Positions 50,647-59,492 of a stretch of 64,000 bases of DNA are shown here, in pieces. Positions within the stretch are counted from its first letter, which is position 1, and the number at the start of each line of letters is the position of its first letter. The DNA comes from Eurosta solidaginis (lineage: Eukaryota > Arthropoda > Insecta > Diptera > Tephritidae): contig NC_090322.1 in NCBI RefSeq assembly GCF_040869045.1, positions 80,065,675-80,129,674 of the forward strand. The letters are read 5' to 3'. Made by a program: the position numbers and the translations under genes. The notes beneath the pieces are model-generated. The model had not been told where the DNA came from and did no database searches. It saw only the letters and a list, made by a program, of their open reading frames with translations.

Positions 50647-51354
50647 GAGGGGATGTGTGGAATAACGGTATAACTCAAAAATTAACCTTTTCAGAAAAGT
50701 GAAAAAAACTTAACAATACAGGTAAAAATAAATTTAAAATAATCCTACTAGGTAAGATTTTAGATAGTATGATTCTTTGATAAGAAAAAGTAATAAATTT
50801 TATATATACATAATTTTATTAGAAAATGGATGATTTCTTTTTTATTGAGTTATATCGTTATTCCATAGATCGAATATCAAATATTTTGATGGAGATACTT
50901 TATTAAACAAAATAGTAGATACATTAATAACCATTGTTAATTACATTATATTCTACTCTTTAGAAATGCTTATATCTATTTCTTATTTCTTTTTGTTATT
51001 TTTAGCAATCTTTTTTTACTACTTTTATCATTTTTATTCTTTTTTCTATTTTTAACAATGCAGTTCTCTGTCTGCTTAGTCGTTTTTGAAACCACTTCAA
51101 TTCTTTTATTTTTCAGTTCTTTCTGGTCTACGACATTTAATATATTTTCATACCATTTCGATGCTTCACTACTGCAAAATTTTATTAGAGAGTTTTACCG
51201 TTTTTCCATAAATGAAGCTAATATCTTTGTTTAAATATCACTATTATTTTCTAAGATTAATATGGTATATGTATGTAATCGTGCTCTTTTTATTTAGTTG
51301 ATTTATTGAAAAACGGTGTAACTCGACTTATACCATTATTCCACACATCCCCTC
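50647..51354 (+). mobile_element. 708-bp MITE with ~30-bp TIRs and AATT target duplication
   Basis: Termini GAGGGGATGTGTGGAATAA (50647) and its inverted counterpart ending CACACATCCCCTC (51354) match at about 28 of 30 positions. AATT flanks both sides (50643-50646, 51355-51358). The paralogous locus near 58122-58135 has a single AATT and no insert, which gives the empty site. Inside are more copies of the TIR-derived motif, for example GAGTTATATCGTTATTCCAT near 50852 and GGTGTAACTCGACTTATACC near 51315. There is no coding capacity. The 4-bp duplication does not by itself assign a superfamily. Confidence 0.88.
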
Positions 51355-51497
51355 AATTAAAGAAATCTCCAAATATACATATAGGTATATGACCAAAAAA
51401 AAGGAAAAAAAAACAATTTTTATTATTTTAAGTAAATTTTGCGTTTCATATGTAGTATGTATATTCGTACCCACTTAAAATTGAGAAACAAAATTAT

Positions 51498-52040
51498 TTA
51501 GTTTTCTGTATCATAGTCGAGGTTTTGCGGTAGGAGTAGTAGAGATTTCACTTCTTCGGATATTTCCTCATGCTTACTAGGTAATTTCGATCTCCTCGAT
51601 GAAATAAATGGGTCAGAAGTAACTAACAAATTATTTAAAATATCCTTATTTGTGGCTTTGCGGCTAATTTTTCTTGCATGGTCTCGACGATATGCTCTAA
51701 AATCTTTATTTCTGGATTCAGCGGCTTCTTGGGACTACTTTCCGATAGGAAAGGAACCAAAATGCTCTCTTACTAAAGCTCCATGTACTAAAATTGTATG
51801 TACACTTGACGGCATGTAATACCATTCATATAGTTCGACGTAAACTCGAATGGTTTCATTGACGTACATGTTGAACTTTTGTACATTTATTGGACATATT
51901 ATAGAGAATCTTTGAATGAGATTTTCACTAACACCAGTTATAGAGGCGGAAGTTTTAATATCAACGAAACATCGTCTAGCGGTATTTCCATCATTCGTTG
52001 TACCGTGCCCTTGCTTTACCACGTCTACCAATAAAGCAGT
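51498..52040 (-). pseudogene. Exon of an uncharacterised transposon-type protein
   Basis: A terminal exon of 181 codons. It begins after a TTTTTACTATTCAG acceptor at 52041 and ends at TAA 51498. Blocks include HGTTNDGNTARRCF, WYYMPSSVHTILVHGA, ESRNKDFRAYRRDHARKISR and LLVTSDPFISSRR. I recall proteins with the RNKD...R..HARK.SR...SDP pattern scattered through insect and aphid transposon-derived ORFs, but cannot name the superfamily. One in-frame TAG at 51735 splits the exon. Its C-terminal 17 codons and 3' flank also occur at 58150-58324, so this is a dispersed element. Confidence 0.65.
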
Positions 52041-52160
52041 CTGAATAGTAAAAATTATTTAAGTGAAGCCAAAATTGCTGGAAATTGGAAAGAATACCTA
52101 GATGTACACATATGCTCGTTAGGATATGCGATATGAAATCCGGTTACTAAAAGTGTCATA

Positions 52161-52206
52161 ACAGCTCGATTCGAACCCGCGATCTTAAAATCAGTAGGCC
52201 GATATA
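52161..52206 (-). repeat. tRNA-like 3' half (B-box) fragment
   Basis: The minus strand reads GATCGCGGGTTCGAATCGAG, containing GGTTCGAATC, a near-perfect RNA polymerase III B box in a TψC-arm-like context. No full cloverleaf is present, so this is a SINE fragment rather than a tRNA gene. A second similar piece lies at 52596-52622. Confidence 0.6.
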
Positions 52207-52390
52207 ACAACAAAAATTGTTAATACATCCCAGAGCACGGGGAAAAAGTGTCAATAAAATATGACACTATGGCAGCATTGCCAACAAACAAGTCCAATTT
52301 TCACAGCCATTCTGCAACAGATGTCGCAGTGTTGTGAATATCAATTGGCACGAACCAGAATAGAAGTAGGATTAATGAAGACAAACAAAA

Positions 52391-52470
52391 AACCGCTGTG
52401 ATGGCTGAATGGTTATAGCAGCGGCGCCTAAACGTTGCCGATGAAGGAATTTAGCAGTTCCCGAAATGGA
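52391..52470 (+). repeat. tRNA-like 5' half (A-box) fragment
   Basis: TGATGGCTGAATGGTTATAG resembles the A box and D arm of a Ser/Leu-type tRNA (TGGCNNAGTGGTTA). It is followed by GCAGCGGCGCCTAAACG and unrelated sequence, with no B box at the right distance. Probably part of a SINE. Confidence 0.5.
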
Positions 52471-52595
52471 TCTATACAACGAGCTTTGGCAGTTGTCTAA
52501 ATTTTTTCTTTCTTCTATTCTAATTTAAAAATTTTTTCAATTAAGGAAAAATTTTTCATAACAATAATAATGATAAAAAATTATTGTTAGGCCTT

Positions 52596-52622
52596 GAGCT
52601 CGATTCGAACCCGCGATCTTTT
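52596..52622 (-). repeat. tRNA-like 3' half (B-box) fragment, second copy
   Basis: The minus strand again reads GATCGCGGGTTCGAATCGAG, as at 52161-52206, followed by CTCAAGGCCTAAC. It adjoins the start of the S3 repeats. Confidence 0.6.
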
Positions 52623-52639
52623 TAAATTAGTTTACTTAT

Positions 52640-53685
52640 ATGAGTTAACCGGGGATTGCCCGTATCGGTTTAGATGTATGAAAACATTTATTTCAAGCAA
52701 TTTTCAATTTTATAATTTATTTAATAATTTGGGAAAAATTTAAACAACGTGACTTCAGGACGGACAAGGCGACAGATGTTTCGATTATACCTTGTAAGTC
52801 TCTTCAAAGCCTTTTCTCCCGGGAGAGGGAGTCGAACCTGGACTCCTGCGATAGTTGAAATGGTTACAAATGCATTCAGCTACGTCATGCATTAGTTGTA
52901 GTAAAGTTTTTCCCAATTGCGCTCTTTCGCATATATTATCTTCTACACATCACATAATTCAAGTTATGCATGTTTGTAAGGCGTTTTTCAGAGAAACTTG
53001 GTATTTGTTGTCGTTTTTGTTCTATTTATAGAACTACAACGAATTAACCAAATGTTGTCTACTTATATGAGTTAACCGGGGATTGCCCGTATCGCTTTAA
53101 ATGTATGAAAATATTTATTTCAAGCAATTTTTAATTTTATAAGTTATTTAATAATTTGGGAAAAATTTAAACAACGTGAAATCAGGACGGACAAGGCGAC
53201 AGCTGTTTCGATTATACCTTGTAAATCTCTTCAAAGCCTTTTCTCCACGGGAGTGGGAGTCGAACCCGCACTCCTACGATAGTTGAAATGGTTACAAACG
53301 CATTCAGCTACGTCATGCCTTAGTTGTTGTAAAGTTTTTCCGAATTGCCTTCTTTCGCATATATTATCTTCTACACATCACATAATTCGTATGTAGTTAT
53401 GTGTTGAAGTAAGGCGGTTTTCAGAGAAACTTGGTATTTGTTGTTTTTTCTTCTATTTAGAGAACTACGACGAATTAACCAAATGTTGTATACTTATATG
53501 GGTTAACCGGGGATTGCCCGTATCGCTTTAAATGTATGAAAACATTTATTTCAAGCAATGTTTAATTTTATAATATATTTAATAATTTGGGAAAAATTTA
53601 AACAGCGTGTCGGGCAAGGCGACAGCTGTTTCGATTATACCTTGTAAGTCTCTACAAAGCCTTTTCTCCCGGGGCTCATATAAGT
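52640..53685 (-). repeat. S3 repeat units, minus orientation (~2.4 units)
   Basis: Units of about 430 bp carrying GTTAACCGGGGATTGCCCG at about 52645, 53073 and 53503. Each complete unit holds a reverse-complement B box (GGGAGTCGAACC near 52829 and 53252). The third unit stops near 53685, where the same repeat restarts on the other strand. Confidence 0.9.
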
Positions 53686-54142
53686 AGACAACATTTGATT
53701 AATTCGTTGCAGTTCTATAAATAGAACAAAAACAACAACAAATACCAAGTTTCTCTGAAAACCGCCTTACAAACATGCATAACTTCAACATATAACTACA
53801 TACGAATTATGTGATGTGTAGAAAATAATATATGCGAAAGAAGGCAATTGGGAAAACTTTACAACAAGTAAGGCATGAAGTAGCTGAATGCGTTTGTAAC
53901 CATTTCAACTATCGTAGGAGTGGGGGTTCGACTCCCACTCCCAGGAGGGCTTTGAAGAGATTTACAAGGAATAATCGAAAGAGCTGTCGCCTTGTCCGTC
54001 CTGATGTCTCCGTTGTTTAAATTTTTCCCAAATTTCTAAATAAACTACAAGATTAAAAATTGCTTGAAATAAATGTTTTCATACATTTAAAGCGATACGG
54101 GCAATCCCCGGTTAACTCATATAAGTACACAACATTTAGTTA

Positions 54143-55649
54143 GGATAGGATAGGTTAGGTGGTAGCTGCCCTGATAAGGATAGCTCACTTGGACAACACG
54201 AAGGTCCGTTGTGATACCACTTACACCAAAAATAACGGTGACCTAGATCCAGCTACTTAGAGAATCGTTGGGTAGCAACGATAAAGCTCCGAATGATACC
54301 GATCTCAACTTTGGATATATCCTCGGGAGATCCAAGTGAGTCGCGACCGAAGTACTTCCGCCTAATTCTGGCAAAAGCTGGACAATCAAGCATAAAGTGA
54401 TTTGGTGATTCCACCTCATCATCCTCCATACAGCTGCAGCAGGATGGAGTTTCCAGTATATTGTGACGTACCGCATGGATACCCATGGGACAGTGCCCTG
54501 TCAAAACCCCAATGACCATTGATAGGTGAGCCTTAATGAACCCAATTATTTCAGCAGACCTCTTGCCATCCACTTTCGGCCAGAAAGATCTTGCTACCCT
54601 GCAAGACGTGGTATCCGCCCAACGTATGCTGAGCTGATTCGAGGCCCAGCTATGGAGGAGCAATCCACAGGTGGCCAGCGGGATCCCGAAGTCCCTACAG
54701 CCATCTTCATCCGGTTCAGTTGTACCGATGCGGGCTAAGAGATCCGCTTGACAGTTAGCCGGGATATCACTATGGCCCGGGACCCAGATAATCTTAATTG
54801 TAAAATAATTCGATGCAATCGCAAGCGAGGTCAGGCACTCCCAGACCACCCTCGATCGCACTGTAGTTGAGCTCAAGGCCTTGATAGCCGATTGGCTATC
54901 AGAGTAGATGTTAAATTCCCTAACCGTGGTAGCACTGGATAGCATTCCATCCACCGCATCCTTAATCACAGCAATTTCCGCTTGGAATACACTGCAGTGA
55001 TCAGCCAACTTAAACTTGCGGCTTAAATTTAGCTCTTGACAAAAGACCCCCCACCAACCTTTCCATCCAGCTTTGACCCATCTGTGAACAAGTTAACCGG
55101 TCCCATGCCCCAGATAATTCCTCTTCCCCAATCCTCTCTCTCTGGAATAACTGGGGTGAAGGTTGTATAGGGAGCTGTTATCGGCATACAGTAGTCCGTT
55201 CTGTCCGGGATGAAGTCGAAACTGGTAAGAAGGCTAGAGTGTCCGCGGTCAGAAAGTCTATATCCCATATCACGAAGCCTGACCAACGACCTTGCCGCGG
55301 CCGCCTTTCACGCAATATCTACTGGGTATATGTTCAGCATGACGTTCAGTGCCAAGGTAGGCGTTGTTCTGAGAGCGCCACTGATACCGATCAGCGCCGT
55401 CCGTTGCACTGACACTAACATTTTGGAGGTGCTCACCGTGTCCAGTGCTTTCCACCAGACCAGCACCCCATATAGCAGAATCGGTTTGACCACCATCTCA
55501 TAAAGCCAGTGTACTATTCTTGGCGAGAGTCCCCATCTCTTTCCGATAGCTCCTCTGCAGCAGTACAAGGCAATGGCGGCCTTCCTGGCCCGATCTTCCA
55601 CATTGGGTCTCCAGGACAGTTTCTTGTCCAAAACAATCCCCAAATATTT
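54143..55649 (-). mobile_element. LINE copy C, 5'-truncated, with 12-bp target duplication
   Basis: A 1507-bp minus-strand insertion in an S3 unit. AACATTTAGTTA flanks both ends (54131-54142 and 55650-55661). On the minus strand it begins inside RT at YLGIVLDKKLSW and ends with the short tail TATCCTATCC, the complement of GGATAGGATA at 54143. Severe 5' truncation plus a long direct target repeat is the signature of target-primed reverse transcription. It is the same family as copies A and B. Confidence 0.93.
54253..55643 (-). pseudogene. LINE copy C coding remnant: RT thumb, RNase H, zinc-knuckle tail
   Basis: Reads MGIVLDKKLSWRPNVED and YEMVVKPILLYGVLVWW from 55643, then after a frame change MVRLRDMGYRL and VNLFTDGSKLDG to a stop at 55029. 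From 55008 a 251-codon frame gives MADHCSVFQAEIAVIKDA, IYSDSQSAIKAL and IIWVPGHSDIPANCQADLL (RNase H), then CCSCMEDDEVESPNHFMLDC, a CCHC-like knuckle. This last frame is intact here but broken by TAA in copies A and B. The RNase H is again split at a G run (six G), in the same frame relation as the other two copies. Confidence 0.88.
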
Positions 55650-57385
55650 AACATTTAGTTAATTCGTTGTAGTTCTATAAATAGAACAAAAACAACAACA
55701 AATACCAAGTTTCTCTGAAAACCGCCTTACAAACATGCATAACTTCAACACATAACTACATACGAATTATGTGATGTGTAGAAGATAATATATGCGAAAG
55801 AAGGCAATTGGGAAAAACTTTACAACAACAAAGGCATGACGTAGCTGAATGCGTTTGTAACCATTTCAACTATCGTAGGAGTGCGGGTTCGACTCCCACT
55901 TCCGGGAGAAAAGGCTTTGAAGAGATTTAGAAGGTATAATCGAAACAGCTGTCGCCGTGTCCGTCCTGCTGTCACGTTGTTCAAAATTTTCCCAAATTCT
56001 TAAATAAATTATAAAATTAAAAATTGCTTGAAATAAATGTTTTCATACATTTAAAGCGACACGGGCAATCCCCGGTTAACTCATATAAGTAGACGACATT
56101 TGGCTAATTCGTTGTAGTTCTATAAATAGAACAAAAACAAGAACAAATACCAAGTTTCTCTGAAAACCGCCTTACAAACATGCATAACTTCAACACATAA
56201 CTACATACGAATTATGTGATGTGTAGAAGATAATATATGCGAAAGAAGGCAATTGGCAAAAACTTTACAACAACTAAGGCATGACGTAGCTGAATGCGTT
56301 TGTAACCATTTCAACTATCGTAGGAGTGCGGGTTCGACTACCACTCCCGGGAGAAAAGGCTTTGAAGAGATTTACAAGTTATAATCGAAACAGCTTTCGC
56401 CTTTTCCGTCCTGATGTCACGTTGTTTAAATTTTTCCCAAATTATTAAATAAATTATAAAATTAAAAATTGCTTGAAATAAATGTTTTCATACATTTAAA
56501 GCGATACGGGCAATCCCCGGTTAACTCATAAGTAGACAACATTTGGTTAATTCGTTGTAGTTCTATAAATAGAACAGAAACAACCACAAATACCGAGTTT
56601 CTCTGAAAACCGCCTAACAAACATGCATAACTTCAACACATAACTACGTACGAATTATGTGATGTGTAGAAGATAATATATGCGAAAAAAGGCAATTGGG
56701 AAAAACTTTACAACAACTAAGGCATGACGTAGTTGAATGCGTTTGTAACCATTTCAACTATCGTAGGAGTGCGGGTTCGACTCCCTCTCCCGGGAGAAAA
56801 GGTTTTGAAGAGATTTACAAAGTATAATCGAAACAGCTGTCGCCTTGTCCGTCCTGATGTCACGTTGTTTAAATTTTTCCCAAATTATTAAGTAAATTAT
56901 AAAATTAAAAATTGCTTGAAATAAATGTTTTCATACATTTAAAGCGATACGGGCAATCCCCGGTTAACTCATATAAGTAGACAACATTTGGTTAATTCGT
57001 TGTAGTTCTATAAATAGAACAAAAACAACAACAAATACCAAGTTTCTCTGAAAACTACCTTACAAACATGCATAAATTCAACACATAACTACATACGAAT
57101 TATATGATGTGTAGAAGATAATATATGCGAAAGAAGGCAATTGGGAAAAACTTTACAACAACTAAGGCATGACGTAGCTGAATGCGTTTGTAACCATTTC
57201 AACTATCGTAGGAGTTAGGGTTCGACTCTCACTCCCGGGAGAAACGGTTTTGAAGAGATTTAGAAGGTATAATCGAAACAGCTGCCGCCTTGTCCGTCCT
57301 TTAGTCACGTTGTTTAAATTTTTCCCAAATTATTAAATACATTTTTTAAATTAGGTTTTACGAAAAAATGTTATATAACAATAAA

Positions 57386-57460
57386 TTATGGAAAAAGATC
57401 ACAGAATACGAAAATGTACTTTAAATGTACATTTTCGTATTCTGTGATCTTTTTCCATAA
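57386..57460. repeat. Perfect inverted repeat, 34-bp arms, 7-base loop
   Basis: Left arm 57386-57419, starting TTATGGAAAAAGATCACAG; right arm 57427-57460 is its exact reverse complement; loop TTTAAAT. No mismatch seen. It sits directly after the last S3 unit. Confidence 0.95.
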
Positions 57461-57960
57461 GTCCCAAATTTTCAATTTCGTTCCACTGTGCACAGTGGGC
57501 TGGATTTGGCTTTCAGTGCACTTAGGGAAATGAAAAAAATATTAGTTAATACTACAAAAACTTTAATGGGGATCGATTTTAAGTCTCATTACATGACATT
57601 TTTATATATGAATATTTTTTCATAAAGTCTTAAACAAAAAAGTTATAGCAAATAAAAAAATTTTATGTATGGGAAAAATCAAATTTTTAACGTTAACTCA
57701 TTTTCCTCACATTTGCTCAGAACTTGATTAATTTGTTTATGTAGTTAGGGTTATATACAATGCAATGTACTCGGTTTCATGGTTCGAAAAGGTTCGCGTT
57801 TTTTTTATTTTTTTTATTTTAGTATTGCGACTCACTTTTTAATTTTGGGTAGAATTTAAAAGCAAACAAATTTTTTTATTTTGTATTTTTTTTTTGTTTT
57901 TTTTTTTTAATGTTAGTATTGCGAACCATTTTTTAATTCTGGGTAATATTTAAAAACAAA
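57461..57960. other. Unassigned AT-rich sequence
   Basis: No gene. It includes the palindrome CACTGTGCACAGTG (57485-57498) and long T runs near 57800-57910. TTTCAATTTCGTTCCACTGT (57470) recurs at 58325. Confidence 0.5.
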
Positions 57961-58325
57961 AATATTTGATAACTCATATTATACATTTAATTTTTTTATA
58001 TTGAAGTTACATTTAACAATCCAAACAAGGTTCAAATCAAAAATTTAGCTATTCCAGCTTGTTCGTTAATTTTTTTTTATATGATGCTTACTATTCTAGC
58101 ATGTTCGTTAGTACCGAAAGAGTAATTAAAGAAATCTCCAAATATACATATAGGTAAATGACCAAAAAAAAAACCAAAAAAAAACAATTGTTATTACTTT
58201 AAGTAAATGTTGCGTTTCATATGTAGTATGTATATTCGTACCCAATTAAAATTGATAAACTCAAAAATATTTAGTTTTCTGTATCATAGTCGAGGTTTTG
58301 CGGTAGAAGTAGTAGAGATTTCACT
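57961..58325. repeat. Paralogue of 50470-51545 without the MITE
   Basis: Shares the AT-rich leader, the AATTAAAGAAATCTCC target site and the last 17 codons of the minus-strand protein (VKSLLLLPQNLDYDTEN, stop at about 58276). It gives the empty site for the 708-bp MITE. It ends in the same TTTCACTT context at 58325. Confidence 0.85.
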
Positions 58326-58879
58326 TTCAATTTCGTTCCACTGTGCGGCGGCGGCGTAGGCTCTATTATATACCGGGGGTGTGGGCGGCGCGCCGTCGCT
58401 CTTACTTTAAAAAGCTTGATGTTTCTATTTAAAAAAATAATATTTAGGGAAAGGTTTTATTTGTATGTATTTAAGGAAATCAACGTTTTGGCCATTTCGG
58501 AAAGATCCGGGGGTTTTGCCTCAAAAACTCGCAGATCGTTCAAAAATTTTCAGGAGTACCTAGCTCGTTCACTTACTCTTGGGAGGCTTTGAACCTAACC
58601 CCGGTCTTAGGGATTGGTACTGCTGCGTCTGCTGAAATAAATAGGTCACACTTTTGTCTGTATATCTCGTGCAAAGCGCAGATTCACCTGGGATTAACTC
58701 CTAATAATCGTCGCGAACACAATTTCTTTAAATCATTTGTGGCACCTTGGCGGTCACGCACAAAGGCGACTTACGGTTGCTATTAATGGTCTCTTAATAC
58801 TCATGACTATCGTAGCACAGGGCGCATCCAGTTTTTTCGAGCTACAATTCCCGATGATTAAGAGCTACAATTCCCGATG
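58326..58879. other. Unassigned, with a GC-rich patch
   Basis: The patch CGGCGGCGGCGTAGGCTC to GTGGGCGGCGCGCCGTCGC (58347-58406) stands out from the AT-rich surroundings. Further right, GAGCTACAATTCCCGATG is present twice (about 58838 and 58862). The short frames here show no recognisable domain. Confidence 0.5.
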
Positions 58880-59064
58880 TGTACAGCGAACAACGGGACA
58901 TTCATATGGCTTAGCAGCTAAAGGCTTGCACTGATATGAATGTTGGAGATTCGAGTTCAACGCTCAGCTCCCAAAAAGCTAGCTGATGAAGAAGTGAAAT
59001 TCAGAAACATGTCCTAGTAACCATCGCCGTTTGTAAACTTACAATTTTTCTCTAATATCAATTA
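58880..59064 (+). mobile_element. tRNA-like SINE, copy 1
   Basis: 185 bp. TGGCTTAGCAGCTAAAGG resembles an A box/D arm, and GATTCGAGTTCAACGCTC resembles a B box. A nearly identical copy follows at 59308 with two base differences. The body after the tRNA-like head contains AGCTAGCTGATGAAGAAGTG and has no poly(A). No clear target duplication was found. Confidence 0.65.
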
Positions 59065-59307
59065 CAAAAACCATTGTATAAAGCAATATGAGCAAAGCTC
59101 GCTAATTAAATACATATGATCATACTGATATAATAGTAACAGCGGAAGTATTAAAAACAAGTACTGTAAAAATCCGAACAAATGTTACTAAGCTTTCAAA
59201 AGCGCGCCTAAAAATCATATCCACACCTTTAGGAATAAACTACATACAGAGTGCCTACATGGTGATCAAAAGGAATATAAACAAAAAGGCAACTCTTAGA
59301 GACCAAT
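59065..59307. other. Spacer between the two SINE copies
   Basis: AT-rich, no gene recognised, not obviously related to other repeats in the window. Confidence 0.5.
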
Positions 59308-59492
59308 TGTACAGCGAACAACGGGAAATTCATATGGCTTAGCAGCTAAAGGCTTGCACTGATATGAATGTTGGAGATTCGAGTTCAACGCTCAGCTCCC
59401 GAAAAGCTAGCTGATGAAGAAGTGAAATTCAGAAACATGTCCTAGTAACCATCGCCGTTTGTAAACTTACAATTTTTCTCTAATATCAATTA
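59308..59492 (+). mobile_element. tRNA-like SINE, copy 2
   Basis: Same 185-bp unit, 428 bp downstream of copy 1 in the same orientation. It abuts the left arm of the foldback element. Confidence 0.65.

Larger units (their letters stand above)
53686..57340 (+). repeat. S3 repeat units, plus orientation (five units, LINE inserted)
   Basis: Units start CTCATATAAGTAGACAACAT and end GGGCAATCCCCGGTTAACTC. B-box motifs GGGTTCGACTCCCAC lie near 53926, 55886, 56329 and 56772, and GGGTTCGACTCTCAC near 57217, so unit length is 443-450 bp. About 50 bp upstream of each is GACGTAGCTGAATGCG, an A-box-like segment. The tRNA-like core is therefore about 75 bp of each unit. The cloverleaf is imperfect, so these are tRNA-derived repeats, not tRNA genes. 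LINE copy C interrupts the first unit (54143-55649). The short frame at 53832 is a shadow. Confidence 0.9.

Noticed and set aside
53870..53945. Functional tRNA gene in the S3 units
   Set aside because: The B box is good, but the acceptor and anticodon stems do not pair convincingly and there is no T-run terminator at the right place.
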